Below the pieces are notes generated by a model. That model made no database searches and was not told the origin of the DNA. It saw only the letters and a list, made by a program, of their open reading frames with translations. Shown one piece after another: positions 1 to 9,467 of a stretch of DNA of 64,000 nt. How positions within the stretch are numbered: position 1 is the stretch's first letter; every line of letters begins with the position of its first letter. Source of the DNA: Caenispirillum bisanense. Its GTDB lineage: Bacteria > Pseudomonadota > Alphaproteobacteria > Rhodospirillales > UBA2165. A program made the position numbers and the translations under genes. The stretch is from contig CAMDWJ010000003.1 of assembly GCA_945877815.1 (NCBI GenBank), forward strand, positions 1-64,000, written 5' to 3'.

Positions 1-180
1 CGCAATGAATCGGCCGCCGTGCAGAAAGCCGAGCGCGAACGCAAACGCTCCGACGAACTTTCGTCGAACAGCAAGCAGACCTTCGAGGATAAGCGCAAGA
101 CGCAGATGGCGGCGTGGCGCGAACGCCGGGGCGACGTCCCCGTGCCTGCCGTCCCAGCCGTCCGCCAGTCGTCGCCTTAG
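1..180 (+). CDS. C-terminal end of a charged hypothetical protein (partial)
   Basis: The reading frame is open from the first base and ends at a TAG just before the Rieske gene; 59 residues are visible and the start lies outside the window. The segment is rich in Lys, Arg, Glu and Gln, as in an exposed helix or coiled coil, and ends in a short Pro/Val-rich tail. No domain can be recognised. The neighbouring oxygenase gene is convergent, with only two bases between the stop codons. A longer overlapping frame nearby has Arg/Pro-rich shadow composition, so the frame that starts at base 1 is preferred. Confidence 0.55.
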   Translation, partial: RNESAAVQKAERERKRSDELSSNSKQTFEDKRKTQMAAWRERRGDVPVPAVPAVRQSSP

Positions 181-182
181 AA

Positions 183-1457
183 TTACTCCGCAGCCATATC
201 GCGGCGCAGCGCGTTGTTGTCGGGTGCCAAATCCTGCCAGCGATCCTTCGCCCCGATCTCGGTATCGGCAACCGCCACCACCTTGCGCACATTCGGCAGC
301 GGCAAAGGTTCGTCGCCGCCCTGCATGCGCTTGGCGGCATCGAGCAGGATGCGGCGCAGATGCACCACCGCGCCGTCGGCGGCAACCAGATGTTCCTTGG
401 AGCGATCGAAGATCGGCCCCATGGAGAGCGACATCGCCGCGTCTTCCGGCTCGAACCCGCGGAAGCCCGACCAGCTTTCCTTCATCGTCGAGCGGTCCTG
501 GCCGAAACGGTTTTCCCAACTGCCTTTCCATTTGCGGTCAGGTTCCGACCACAGGCGCGGATCGTCCAGCCCGGACATATAAAGATTGCGCGGCCGGTCC
601 CCCGAATAAGGACCGTAGGCGACGAGATAGGTGCTGGTGTTCTCGTCGTCGATCGGCACCTCGAACAAAGTCGCCATGCGCTCGGGTGCGGGAATGATGC
701 GCGCACACGGCATGATGAAGGGCACGATGCGGATGCTTTGCCCGCCGGCCGCACCCTTACGGATGGCGGCATAATGGAATCCGAAATCGGTGGTCTCGAT
801 GGAGAGGCTCGGCGCATTGTCGTCGACCGCGATGGCGCCGGGATTGTTGGTATCCGTGCTGCGCGCGAAGGTGCCCTTGTTCCAGCCCGGCCGCGCGAAA
901 TCGGCATGCAGAATTCCGACATGCGAGGAATCCATGCCGCCTTCGAGCAATTGCAGATAATTGCAGGCGACATCGATGCGCGCGAGATAGCGTTGATCGG
1001 CGGGCGCATCCATGAACGCGTAATGCGGAAACGGCGGCTCTTTTTCCTTCGGGCCGAAATAGCCCCAGATCAAGCCGCCGGCTTCGCGGATCGGATAGGT
1101 CGTTGCTTTAAAATGCGCGCGGAAGTTCGGATCAGGATGATTGGGGGTATCGAGCAGCGATCCGTCGGCCGCGAATTTCCAGCCGTGATAGAGGCAGCGG
1201 ATGCCGCACGCCTCGACCCGGCCGAGCGCCAACGAGGCGCCGCGATGGGGACACAATTCGTCGAGCAGGCCGAGCTTGCCGTCGGTATCGCGAAAGGCGA
1301 CATAGTTCTCGCCGCAAAACCGCACCCGCAGAGGATCGCTATCGGGTTTGTCGAGCTGCAAGGCATCGGCAATGGGCGTCCAGTAGCGGCGGAAGACCTG
1401 CCCCATCGCCGTCTCCGGTCCGACCCGGACGAGCAATTCGTTTTCTTCCTTACGCAT
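183..1457 (-). CDS. Rieske [2Fe-2S] aromatic ring-hydroxylating oxygenase, catalytic subunit
   Basis: Probable terminal oxygenase of a Rieske non-haem iron system of the phthalate-dioxygenase type, which uses electrons from a separate reductase to hydroxylate or demethylate an aromatic or ring substrate. The 424-residue protein has the Rieske cluster ligands C69-x-H71 and C88-x2-H91 (CPHRG and CLYHGW). The mononuclear-iron motif E172-x3-D176-x2-H179-x4-H184 follows, with a candidate Asp ligand in EPEDAA further on. Size and domain order match the family. No reductase or ferredoxin gene is adjacent, so the electron donor must be encoded elsewhere. The substrate cannot be told; the GMC, FadJ-like and quinone-reductase genes nearby fit catabolism of a ring or side-chain compound, which is inference. 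Confidence 0.88.
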   Translation of the reverse strand: MRKEENELLVRVGPETAMGQVFRRYWTPIADALQLDKPDSDPLRVRFCGENYVAFRDTDGKLGLLDELCPHRGASLALGRVEACGIRCLYHGWKFAADGSLLDTPNHPDPNFRAHFKATTYPIREAGGLIWGYFGPKEKEPPFPHYAFMDAPADQRYLARIDVACNYLQLLEGGMDSSHVGILHADFARPGWNKGTFARSTDTNNPGAIAVDDNAPSLSIETTDFGFHYAAIRKGAAGGQSIRIVPFIMPCARIIPAPERMATLFEVPIDDENTSTYLVAYGPYSGDRPRNLYMSGLDDPRLWSEPDRKWKGSWENRFGQDRSTMKESWSGFRGFEPEDAAMSLSMGPIFDRSKEHLVAADGAVVHLRRILLDAAKRMQGGDEPLPLPNVRKVVAVADTEIGAKDRWQDLAPDNNALRRDMAAE

Positions 1458-1564
1458 CCTCGCCTCCTGTTGCGTTGGCCGCCCATGAGTGTCGGGCTTA
1501 TTGCTTGAGTTTAGCGTATCCGGTCACGGGCGAAAGCGCTAGGCTCTGCGGCAGGAGGCGGGGC

Positions 1565-2245
1565 ATGGCGGAACAAAAACATCAAGATGTCATGGCCGCG
1601 CTGGTGCCGCTGACGGGCGCCCACGTCCTCGATATCGGCTGCGGCAACGGACGCATCACGCGGCTGATCGCCGGCCTCGGCGCGCATGTCGTTGGCATCG
1701 ATCCCGGTCAAAGCCAGCTTGAAAAGGCACGTGCCCTACCGCCGCTGAACGGCGAAAGTTATGTTTTCGGTGTCGCCGAGAACCTGCCGGCCGCCGACGA
1801 ATCGGCCGATGTCGTGTTTTTCTTCAACAGCCTGCATCACGTGCCCGAGACGGCGATGGACACAGCGCTCGACGAGGCCCGCCGCGCGCTCAAACCGAAC
1901 GGCTGGCTGTTCATCGCCGAGCCGCTCGCCGAAGGACCGCAATTCCTGATGCAGCAGCCGCTCAACGACGAAACCGAGGTGCGGGCGCGGGCCTTAGAGG
2001 CAATCGAACGCGCGAAGCGGCGCGGCTTCAACGAGGTGAGCCAAACCCGCTATGTCGCAGACGGCAAACATACGAGCTACGAATCCTTCCGCGACGGCTC
2101 CATCTCGATCAGCCCGGTACGCGCCAAATTGTTCGCCGAGCGCGATGCCGAAATGCGCGCACGCTTCGAGCGGTTCGGCGAAAAGCGCGCCGACGGCTGG
2201 CACTTCGCCAGCCCGATCCGGGTGAATGTTTTAAGGAAAGCATAA
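1565..2245 (+). CDS. class I SAM-dependent methyltransferase
   Basis: The 226-residue protein has a typical methyltransferase fold: motif I VLDIGCGNG at residues 21-29 binds S-adenosylmethionine, the acidic end of beta-2 is GIDPGQ, and FFFNSLHHV corresponds to the motif IV/V region of the methyltransferase_11 group. The frame is open further upstream, but the ATG at 1565 is preferred because AGGAGG lies a few bases before it. The acceptor is unknown; small metabolites are common for this group. It is divergent from the Rieske gene and is followed by a palindromic repeat. Confidence 0.85.
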   Translation: MAEQKHQDVMAALVPLTGAHVLDIGCGNGRITRLIAGLGAHVVGIDPGQSQLEKARALPPLNGESYVFGVAENLPAADESADVVFFFNSLHHVPETAMDTALDEARRALKPNGWLFIAEPLAEGPQFLMQQPLNDETEVRARALEAIERAKRRGFNEVSQTRYVADGKHTSYESFRDGSISISPVRAKLFAERDAEMRARFERFGEKRADGWHFASPIRVNVLRKA

Positions 2246-2265
2246 GGGTTCCACTTTTCCCCGTC

Positions 2266-2285
2266 ATTCCCGCGAAAGCGGGAAT
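2266..2285. repeat. dRS3-like inverted repeat with GAAA loop
   Basis: A perfect 8-bp stem, ATTCCCGC and GCGGGAAT, closes a GAAA tetraloop. It matches the general ATTCCC-N8-GGGAAT form of dispersed intergenic repeats known from many proteobacteria. A second GC-rich palindrome (CGCGTGC-AA-GCACGCG) lies about 35 bases further on. The element sits between the convergent methyltransferase and GMC genes, so it could also end transcription, though no T-run follows it. Confidence 0.6.
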
Positions 2286-2358
2286 CCAGAAGCCCTGGAC
2301 CCCCGGACACGCGTTTTCGCGTGCAAGCACGCGTGGCGCGGGGGTGACGAACCGATCG

Positions 2359-3975
2359 CTAGACCTCCGCCGGGGCCAAACGTCGCCCGCGGATCATATC
2401 CGAGGCCTTTTCGCCGATCATGATCGTCGGCACGTTGGTATTGCCGCTGGGTTCGTCCGGCATGATCGAGGCATCGACGACCCGCAAGCCCTCGATCCCA
2501 TGTACGCGCAATTGCGCATCGACGACGGCGTTCGGACCGTTGCCCATCGTGCAGGTGCCGACCGGATGATGGCGGTGCGAGGTCGTGCGGCGCACATAAT
2601 CGCCGATCTCCTGATCGGTCACGACTTTCGGCCCCGGCAAGCGTTCGTTCTCCACCAGATCGGCGAGCGGCTTGTGGGTGAACAGATCGCGGCTGATCTT
2701 GATCGCGCGCACCATGGTATCGACATCGGCCTGCTCGGTCAGCATGTTGAGCTGGATGCGCGGCGGATCCAGCGGATTGTTGGAGCGCAGTTTCATCCAA
2801 CCGCGCGAGACCGGATGCAGCAGCCCGCCGCGCGCGGTGATGCGATGGATCGGTTGCTTGCCTAGACCTGGGAACCAGAATCCGGAATCCAGATTGAGAG
2901 TCGTGAAGATGATCTGCACATCGGGCCGCGCCAATTCGGGCAATGAGCGCAGATAGATATTGGCCGCAGTGTTGTTGGTGGTAAACGCCCCGGTCTTGAA
3001 CAACAACCATTCGATCGCGTTCAGCGCCGCGCGGTCGAGACGCAGATGACGCAGCGGCGTATCGGTGATCTTGGCCTTGAAAACCACCGCGAAATTCGGA
3101 TGGTCGGACAAGTTCTGCCCGACGCCCGGCAGATCGAGAACCGGCGCGATCCCCATCTCGCGCAGATGATCGGCGGGCCCGATGCCGGACAGCATGAGAA
3201 GTTGCGGCGAATTGTAGGAACCGCCGGACAGGATCACTTCGCGGTCCGCATGGACCTGAACGGTCTTGCCGTCGTGGCGGTACTCGACGCCGACACAGCG
3301 TTTGCCCTCAATCAACACCCTCGTCGTCTGCGCGTGGGTCCGGATCGTCAGGTTCGGGCGGCTCATCACCGGATGCAGATAGGCGCGCGCGGTGCTGGCG
3401 CGCTTGCCCGTGCCGATCGTCGCCTCGATGGCGCTGAACCCTTCCTGCGTCTCGCCGTTATAATCCTGGCTCACCGCAAATCCGGCGGCGATCGATGTCG
3501 CCCGGAAAGTATCGTACATCAGATCCGGCGCATCCATCTTGGTCACACCGATGGGACCGTTGCCGCCGTGGTAGGGGCCTTCGCCGCTCCAGTGGGTTTC
3601 CATACGCTTGAAGTAGGGAAGCACGTCCGCATAGCTCCAGCCGTCCAACCCGTTTTGACGCCAGATATCGTAATCGACGCGATTGCCGCGCACATGGACC
3701 ATGCCGTTGATCGAGCTTGATCCGCCTAACACGCGTCCGCGTTGGATATAGAGCGAACGATTGAACAGTCCCGGCTCCGGTTCTGAATCGTAACGCCACA
3801 AGATCGGCTTGTGGCTCCAGGCCTTCGGGAAGGCGAGCGGCACGTGGATCAACATATTGCGGTCGGGCCCGCCAGCTTCGAGCAGCAGGACCCGAACGTG
3901 CGAATCCTCGCTTAGCCGTGCCGCGACAACGGCCCCGGCGGAACCCGCACCGACGATGATATAATCGTAACTCAC
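2359..3975 (-). CDS. GMC-family FAD-dependent oxidoreductase (choline/alcohol dehydrogenase-like)
   Basis: The flavoenzyme probably oxidises an alcohol to the aldehyde and passes electrons to the quinone pool or oxygen. Residues 9-14 are the GAGSAG dinucleotide motif. Both GMC signatures are present ([18 protein letters not shown] and [16 protein letters not shown]), and the C-terminal [10 protein letters not shown] holds the catalytic His. The frame is open to 4056, but the GTG at 3975 is chosen: it overlaps the TGA of the upstream FadJ-like gene as GTGA and yields [11 protein letters not shown], where GMC proteins normally begin. The coupling suggests co-translation with the fatty-acid-type enzyme, perhaps for oxidation of a side-chain alcohol. 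The substrate is not evident. Confidence 0.88.
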   Translation of the reverse strand: MSYDYIIVGAGSAGAVVAARLSEDSHVRVLLLEAGGPDRNMLIHVPLAFPKAWSHKPILWRYDSEPEPGLFNRSLYIQRGRVLGGSSSINGMVHVRGNRVDYDIWRQNGLDGWSYADVLPYFKRMETHWSGEGPYHGGNGPIGVTKMDAPDLMYDTFRATSIAAGFAVSQDYNGETQEGFSAIEATIGTGKRASTARAYLHPVMSRPNLTIRTHAQTTRVLIEGKRCVGVEYRHDGKTVQVHADREVILSGGSYNSPQLLMLSGIGPADHLREMGIAPVLDLPGVGQNLSDHPNFAVVFKAKITDTPLRHLRLDRAALNAIEWLLFKTGAFTTNNTAANIYLRSLPELARPDVQIIFTTLNLDSGFWFPGLGKQPIHRITARGGLLHPVSRGWMKLRSNNPLDPPRIQLNMLTEQADVDTMVRAIKISRDLFTHKPLADLVENERLPGPKVVTDQEIGDYVRRTTSHRHHPVGTCTMGNGPNAVVDAQLRVHGIEGLRVVDASIMPDEPSGNTNVPTIMIGEKASDMIRGRRLAPAEV

Positions 3976-6080
3976 GCGCTCGTCGGGCACGTATATTCGG
4001 AAATTTTCTTTCCGGCATCGGCCAGAAATTTCAACAGCGGCGACGGTTTCATCCAATCGCCGTAGGTACGTTGCAACTTGGCCGCAGTTTCATAAACCTC
4101 GTCGAGGCCGACGAGATCGGCATGAAACATCGGCCCGCCGCGATAGCGCGGGAACCCATAGCCGTAATGCCAGATCACATCGATGTCGGCGCCGCGGATG
4201 GCAAGTTTCTCGTCCAGCACATGCGCGCCGGTATTGGCGAGCGCGGTCAGATAATTGGCGAGGATCTCGTCTTCGCTGAAGGCGCGGCGCGTCAGCCCGA
4301 GTTCCTTCGAGGTCTCGAAGATCATTTTTTCGACCGCTTCGGACGGAACGCCCGCACGGCTGCCTTCGGGGTAGTCGTACCAACCCGCCTTGGATTTCTG
4401 GCCCAGCCTGCCCATCGCAAAAACCTTGTCCATCAGAACCGGGTGGCGGCGCCCTTCGTACAATTTCTTCTGGCCGCGCCGGATCGACACTCCGACATCG
4501 ACGCCGGCGAGATCGTTGACCGCGAAGACACCCATCGGGAAACCGTAATCCACCAACACCTTGTCGACCTGCCACGGAAGTGCGCCTTCCTCGACCATGA
4601 ATTCGGCGATACGGCGCGCGACATGCAACATGCGGTTGCCGACGAAACCGTCGCCGACGCCGACCAGGACGCCGATCTTGTCGAGCGCCTTGCTGAGATT
4701 CATGACGGTGGCTACGGTTTCCTTGGAGGCCTTGGCGGTGCGCACGTTTTCCACCAGCTTCATCACGTTGGCCGGGCTGAAAAAATGCACACCGACCACC
4801 TTATCGGCACGTCGGGTGGCGCGCGCGATTTCGTTGATGTCGAGCGAGGAGGTGTTGGAGGCGAGAACCGCATCAGGCTTGCAGGCGGCATCGAGCGTTT
4901 TGAAGATTTCCTTCTTGAGGTCCATATCCTCGAAGACCGCCTCGATCACGATGTCGGCGGCATTGAGCGAGAAGAAATCGGTGCTCGGCGTGATCAGCGC
5001 CATGCGCTTGTCCATCGCGTCCTGGGTCAGGCGCCCGCGCGCAACCTGGCTCGCGTAAGTGCTTTGCACCTTCTTCATGCCGACGGCGATCTGTTCGTCC
5101 GAAACATCGAGCAAGACGACCGGAACTCCTGCATTGGCGAAACACATGGCGATGCCGCCACCCATAGTGCCACTTCCAACCACACCGGCCTGCTTGATGA
5201 CCGCACCCTTAATTTCGCGCGGCAGATCGAGGATCTTCGCCACTTCGCGTTCGGCGAAGAACATGTAGCGCATCGCCTTGGCTTTGTCGGAATCGCGCAA
5301 AGTGACGAAGGTCGCCCGCTCGATCTTCAATCCTTCGGCGAAGGGCATTGTCGCCGCGACCTCGACGCAATCGACGGCAGCGACGTAATGCTCGACGCCG
5401 CGTGCCATCGCGGCTGCCTTTTTGCGGGCCTCGGCGAATTTCGCCGCATCCCAACCGCCGAGCTTATCTATCTGCGAGCCCGTACGGCGGATTTGGCCTG
5501 TTTTCGCTTTTTCCTCGGCGACGACAATCGCGCGGGCGACGACGTCGCCCTCCACGATTTCATCGGCAATGCCGAGTTCGAGCGCCTTACGCGCCGAGAT
5601 CGGCTCGCCGTCGAGAATCAAATCGAGCGCAACGGCGATCCCGGCGAGACGCGGCAACCGCTGTGTGCCGCCCGCACCCGGAATAAAGCCAAGCTTCACT
5701 TCGGGCTGACCGACCTGCGCGGCGGCAGCGATCAGGCGATAGTGACAGCCCATGGTGAGTTCCAAACCGCCGCCCAGCGCTAAGCCATTGATGGCGGCGA
5801 TCACGGGCTTTTGCGAATCCTCGATCCCCATGATCATATCGTGCAGTTCGGGCACGTCGTCGGGCTTCGGCAGATTGAATTCGCGGATGTCGGCACCCGC
5901 GACGAACATGCGTCCGGCCCCCGTCACGACGACCGCTTGGCATGCCGCATCGGCCATGCAGCGCTTGATCGTCTCGTCCAAGCCTTTGACGACGGCGAAG
6001 GACAATGCATTGGCGGGCGGATTGTTGATCGTGACGAGACCGATCGGCCCCACCATTTTCAGCTCAACGACGTCGATCAT
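3972..6080 (-). CDS. bifunctional enoyl-CoA hydratase / 3-hydroxyacyl-CoA dehydrogenase (FadJ/FadB-alpha-like)
   Basis: The beta-oxidation protein hydrates enoyl-CoA and oxidises 3-hydroxyacyl-CoA. The N-terminal crotonase domain (about 1-190) shows [19 protein letters not shown] and the catalytic-Glu segment [12 protein letters not shown]. The Rossmann domain begins near residue 300 with [13 protein letters not shown], and the catalytic His lies in [14 protein letters not shown]. Two 3HCDH C-terminal repeats complete the 702 residues, a normal length for the family. No thiolase (FadA/FadI) gene adjoins it, so the last step must come from elsewhere. It starts 13 bases after the hydroquinone-reductase stop and overlaps the GMC gene by 4 bases, forming one minus-strand operon. 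Confidence 0.92.
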   Translation of the reverse strand: MIDVVELKMVGPIGLVTINNPPANALSFAVVKGLDETIKRCMADAACQAVVVTGAGRMFVAGADIREFNLPKPDDVPELHDMIMGIEDSQKPVIAAINGLALGGGLELTMGCHYRLIAAAAQVGQPEVKLGFIPGAGGTQRLPRLAGIAVALDLILDGEPISARKALELGIADEIVEGDVVARAIVVAEEKAKTGQIRRTGSQIDKLGGWDAAKFAEARKKAAAMARGVEHYVAAVDCVEVAATMPFAEGLKIERATFVTLRDSDKAKAMRYMFFAEREVAKILDLPREIKGAVIKQAGVVGSGTMGGGIAMCFANAGVPVVLLDVSDEQIAVGMKKVQSTYASQVARGRLTQDAMDKRMALITPSTDFFSLNAADIVIEAVFEDMDLKKEIFKTLDAACKPDAVLASNTSSLDINEIARATRRADKVVGVHFFSPANVMKLVENVRTAKASKETVATVMNLSKALDKIGVLVGVGDGFVGNRMLHVARRIAEFMVEEGALPWQVDKVLVDYGFPMGVFAVNDLAGVDVGVSIRRGQKKLYEGRRHPVLMDKVFAMGRLGQKSKAGWYDYPEGSRAGVPSEAVEKMIFETSKELGLTRRAFSEDEILANYLTALANTGAHVLDEKLAIRGADIDVIWHYGYGFPRYRGGPMFHADLVGLDEVYETAAKLQRTYGDWMKPSPLLKFLADAGKKISEYTCPTSA

Positions 6081-6093
6081 TTCCTGTCCTTTT

Positions 6094-7080
6094 TCACGCT
6101 GTCTTTTTGAACCGGTTCCGGTCGTGCGGCTGGGTGAAATCGATCTCGGGCCCCTTCGGCACGATGCCGGACGGGTTGAGCCGATCCATCAGATGAAAGT
6201 AGCCGCGCTTGATGTGGTAAAGGTTGGTTTCCTCCGCCACGCCTGGGTGCTGATAGAGTTCCAGCGTGAAGTTCCACAGATTGGCATATTCGTAGATATG
6301 CTTTTTGTTGCATTTGAAATTGACGTAATAGACGAGATCGAAGCGCAACAGGGTCGAGAACAAACGCCAATCCGCTTCGGTGATACGATCGCCGACGAGA
6401 TAGCGCTGGCGGCCGAGACGCGCGTCGAGATCGTCGAGCGTCGCGAAGAGCTTGTCGTAGGCTTCCTCGTAGGCTTCCTGCGTCGCTGCGAACCCGCAGC
6501 GATAGACGCCGTTATTCACATTGAGATAGACGACGGCATTGATCTCGTCGATCTGCTGGCGCAGAGATTCCGGATAATAATCCACCGTCTCCGGCACCAC
6601 GTCGCGAAAGGCGGAATTGAACATTCGGATGATTTCGGAAGATTCGTTATTCACGATAGTCTTGCGTTCCTTGTCCCACAAGGTGGGCACCGACACGCTG
6701 CCGCTATAGCGCGGATTGGCCTTGGTATAGACCTCGTGCAGGCGGAAGACATGATTGACCTGGTCGGCGATGGTCCCGGGCTCGGGCGTGAAGGTCCAGC
6801 CTTCGTCCTTGCGATCCGATCCGGCGATGGCGATGGAGATCACGTCCTCCAGCCCTTTTAATTTGCGCAACAGCACGGTGCGATAGGCCCAGGGGCAATT
6901 GTGGGTGACGTAGAGGTGATAGCGGCCCTTCTCAGCCTTGAAGCCGTCGGTTCCGGACGGGCCGGCCGAGCCGTCTGCCGTGATCCAGTTGCGAAAAATG
7001 CTGTCGGGACGCTGGAATGCGCCCTGCACGGTACGCGGGGCAGCGTCATTGTCCCATTTGCCTTCGACCAGAATTCCCAC
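6094..7080 (-). CDS. glutathionyl-hydroquinone reductase (Xi-class GST, YqjG/EcM4-like)
   Basis: The 328-residue protein belongs to the glutathione transferases that reduce glutathionyl-hydroquinones to free hydroquinones. The catalytic Cys is C62 in the NCPWAYR motif after the first beta strand, typical of the Xi class, as are the N-terminal PDSIFRNWI stretch and the C-terminal DITEADWRLF-like helix (GDRITEADWRLFSTLLRFD). Quinone chemistry fits the ring oxygenase upstream, but the enzyme is also a common general detoxification protein. It is the first gene of the minus-strand run with the FadJ-like and GMC genes. Confidence 0.9.
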   Translation of the reverse strand: MGILVEGKWDNDAAPRTVQGAFQRPDSIFRNWITADGSAGPSGTDGFKAEKGRYHLYVTHNCPWAYRTVLLRKLKGLEDVISIAIAGSDRKDEGWTFTPEPGTIADQVNHVFRLHEVYTKANPRYSGSVSVPTLWDKERKTIVNNESSEIIRMFNSAFRDVVPETVDYYPESLRQQIDEINAVVYLNVNNGVYRCGFAATQEAYEEAYDKLFATLDDLDARLGRQRYLVGDRITEADWRLFSTLLRFDLVYYVNFKCNKKHIYEYANLWNFTLELYQHPGVAEETNLYHIKRGYFHLMDRLNPSGIVPKGPEIDFTQPHDRNRFKKTA

Positions 7081-7153
7081 CGCGAGGCTCCTTGGCTAAA
7101 TCGTCCGTCTCACTATCATAGGTGAGTTTTAGCAATTCAGACGGCGAGGAACC

Positions 7154-7468
7154 ATGCTCTATATAATCAACGCGCACGATAAGCCGGGAATGGCGGAAAA
7201 GGTCGCGGCAACCCTCGGGGCGCATCAGCATTACCTCCACGAGAGCGATAAGCTGTTGGTGCTGGCAGGCGGCATGCGCGACGAAGCCGGCAAGGAACGG
7301 CTGGGCAGCGTCTATCTGATCAATGTGGCGAACCGCGCGGCGGCCGAAGCCTGGCTCGCCGCCGAGCCGTTCAACAAGGCCGGCGTTTTCAAATCGACCA
7401 CCTTGGAGCGGATGCGCAAAGGCCATTGGCATCCGGAGAATGCTCCAAAGAGCGCGGACGGGGAGTAA
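7154..7468 (+). CDS. YCII-domain protein
   Basis: A 104-residue single-domain protein of the YCII (YciI-like) family, a ferredoxin-like fold with a conserved His/Asp pair. MLYIINAHDKPG opens the fold, HQHYLHESDKLLVLAGG covers the conserved middle, and the last third reads AEAWLAAEPFNKAGVF, as usual for the family. The biochemical role of most members is unknown. It is transcribed away from the hydroquinone reductase and its stop codon lies inside a strong terminator hairpin. Confidence 0.85.
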   Translation: MLYIINAHDKPGMAEKVAATLGAHQHYLHESDKLLVLAGGMRDEAGKERLGSVYLINVANRAAAEAWLAAEPFNKAGVFKSTTLERMRKGHWHPENAPKSADGE

Positions 7469-7486
7469 CCCCCGCCCGCGCTCTTT
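7447..7486. terminator. bidirectional intrinsic terminator overlapping the YCII stop
   Basis: Two 16-base arms (7447-7462 and 7471-7486) pair with one mismatch, beginning AAAGAGCGCGG and ending CCGCGCTCTTT. The 8-base loop contains the TAA stop of the YCII gene. A- and T-tracts at both feet make it usable in both directions, which suits its place between two convergent genes. Confidence 0.75.
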
Positions 7487-7490
7487 CGCA

Positions 7491-8159
7491 TCATCGAGCC
7501 GCGCTCCACCAGCCGCGGAAGCTAATCGGAAGGGGGTGCGTGAGCCGCACCTTGGCGATCGGCCCAGCCCCGACGGTTTGCTCGTCAAAGATGGCAAAGA
7601 TGGTTTTCTTTGTTTCGCCGTCGAGCACCTGGGTGATCAACCAACCATGATCCTCTTTACCGCCGGGCTTGGCGGCGAAGACCGGCTCGCCGACCGCGCT
7701 GGCGGATCCGAAATCGAACGATTGCGTAGCACCGGTTTCGAAATCGAACCGTTTCACGCCGGTATTGATGGCGTGAAGTCCGTTCGCCGTCATGTATCCG
7801 ATGCGATGCAGCTGTGTCGCCAAGCGCGGATCGACGATCGGAAATTCGTGGGTCTCCGCGCTCACGATCTCTTCATTCAGTTTTCCGTCGCGCAGGTTCA
7901 TGCGGTAACCCCGCAATGTGCCAGCTTCTTTCGCCGGGGCGAGTTTTCCCTGCATGATTTGATACAACAGCGAATGGTGCGTGGCGAAATGATCGGGTGC
8001 GTTATAGGCCACGAAATCGGCTACGATCTCGTCGCCCCGCTCGTACGCATTGAGCGCGTGCCACATGAAGGCGCCGGGGGCATCGAAGGTTCGCGGCGCG
8101 CCTCCATCGCGCGGCAAGTCGCCCTCGACGCTCGGCGCATAATCGCGGCCGCGCGACAT
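7491..8159 (-). pseudogene. carotenoid/lignostilbene oxygenase, C-terminal remnant
   Basis: The 222 codons correspond to the second half of a carotenoid cleavage oxygenase (family about 480 residues). Recognisable blocks are FMWHALNAYERGDEI with its iron-ligand His, HEFPIVDPRL, HRIGYMTANGL, GEPVFAAKPG and EDHGWLITQVLD. The N-terminal half with the first two His ligands is absent. The last ligand, normally in a P-x-GFHGNW-type motif near the C terminus, reads ISFRGWW here, with Arg for His. Without these ligands the oxygenase reaction is not expected. The right edge runs into the similarly truncated TetR gene on the other strand. Confidence 0.75.
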
Positions 8160-8665
8160 ATCCTCGAAACCGAGGGACGCGAGGCCTTGTCGCTACGCGC
8201 AGCCGGAGTCTCGAAAGCCGCGACCTATCATCATTTCGCCAGCAAGGACGCTTTGCTGGCCGGGATCGCCACACAGGGATTCAACGAGCTGACCGAGACC
8301 ATGAGCAAACGCATGGCGGACGAAACGCGCCCCAATGCGCGGCTCAATGCCTCCGGTTTCGGCTATGTCGCCTTCGCGGTCGCCAATCCCGAACTCTTCG
8401 CGCTGATGTTCGGCGGCGTCACCCAGAAATCATCGGGAGATGCAGCCTTGGGGGAAGCGGGCCTACGGCGTCTTGCAATCGGCGATCAAGGACGCGCAGA
8501 TCGCGAAAGGACGAAATGCGGAGGACAGGGCGCTCGCAGGTCTATGGTCGTGGTGTGCACGGACTGGCGAAACTCATGATCGAACAGAAGCTGGACCCGG
8601 CGATCTTCGGGGCACCCAGCGCGGAAGCCCTCACCCAAGCCATGCTGATCCGCGTGAATCCCTAG
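8115..8665 (+). pseudogene. TetR-family regulator remnant with frameshifts
   Basis: Homology to TetR begins near 8133 (RRIIAAARHIL) and runs through the helix-turn-helix (GREALSLRAAGVSKAATYHHFASKD written in two parts here: GREALSLRA and AGVSKAATYHHF). About four residues normally present between LSLRA and AGVS are missing. The frame follows NPELFALMFGG, shifts near 8460 to continue as AYGVLQSAIKDAQ, and shifts again near 8554, where one extra T breaks WSWVHGLAKLMIEQKLDP. The end is RVNP at the TAG at 8663. No intact start is seen. It is therefore a decayed regulator, probably once paired with the adjacent oxygenase gene. Confidence 0.75.
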
Positions 8666-9435
8666 AGCAGTTCCAACGCCGCATCGATCACCAGCTTCAC
8701 GCCGGTGAGCGCCAGCAGCACAAGCACGACTTTGTAGAACATCGCGGGCGATAATTGGCGCTGGATCCAAAGCCCGATTGCCAGGCCGACCGGCACCAGC
8801 GGCATGAGAACAAGCGACGTCGCCATATTGCCGACATTGAGTTGACCCAGCCACCAGAAGGGCACCAATTTGAAATAATTCACATAGGCGAAGAAAAAGG
8901 CCGTCGTGCCGAGATAGAGGGGTTTGTCGAGTCGCTGCGGGACCATGTAGATGCTGTAGGGCGGCTGGCCGGCATGCGAGATGAAACTGGTGAATCCGGA
9001 GACTGCCGACCAGAAGCCGCCTTTGATGGCATCCGGCTCGGATGGCGTGACCTCGCGCTTGCGGATCATCGGCAAGAATTGCGCGGCCGCGAACCAGATG
9101 GCGACGAACCCGACCAGCGCCTTCACCATCGCGGAATCGAGATAGCGGAAGGTGAGCGTACCGACAATCATGCCGACGGTGGCACCCGGGATCATGATCT
9201 TGAGATTGCGCCAATCCCATTTACCGCGGAACACCCACAGCCCGAACAGATCGGTCAGACACAGGAGAGGCAACAAGATCGCGGTCGCCTGCGGCACCGT
9301 GATGACGAAGCTCATCAGCGACACGCCGAGCGCGTTGCTGCCGCCGACGCCCGTCTTGGTGATCCCGACCATGAGCACGGCCGGGACAGCCAGAGCGTAG
9401 AACAGCGGCTCCGCTATGATCGGGAGATCGAACAT
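8662..9435 (-). CDS. TauE/SafE-family sulfite/anion exporter
   Basis: The 257-residue integral membrane protein has about eight hydrophobic segments. The N-terminal GITKTGVGGSNALGVSLM and the second-half AVSGFTSFISHAGQPP are the paired repeats of the TauE/SafE family, which moves sulfite, sulfoacetate or related anions across the inner membrane. The specific substrate cannot be inferred. Its stop codon overlaps that of the TetR remnant (CTAG), and it lies 32 bases downstream of the GlcG/HbpS-type gene on the same strand. Confidence 0.88.
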   Translation of the reverse strand: MFDLPIIAEPLFYALAVPAVLMVGITKTGVGGSNALGVSLMSFVITVPQATAILLPLLCLTDLFGLWVFRGKWDWRNLKIMIPGATVGMIVGTLTFRYLDSAMVKALVGFVAIWFAAAQFLPMIRKREVTPSEPDAIKGGFWSAVSGFTSFISHAGQPPYSIYMVPQRLDKPLYLGTTAFFFAYVNYFKLVPFWWLGQLNVGNMATSLVLMPLVPVGLAIGLWIQRQLSPAMFYKVVLVLLALTGVKLVIDAALELL

Positions 9436-9467
9436 GAAAATGGAGACCGCAGTACGCTGCTTTTATA

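Noticed and set aside
4071-5783. Long open frame (570 codons) on the plus strand, antisense to the FadJ-like gene
   Set aside because: It mirrors codons of a gene with clear family motifs, is His/Arg/Asp-rich without any recognisable domain and has no ribosome site; typical of a GC-rich shadow frame.
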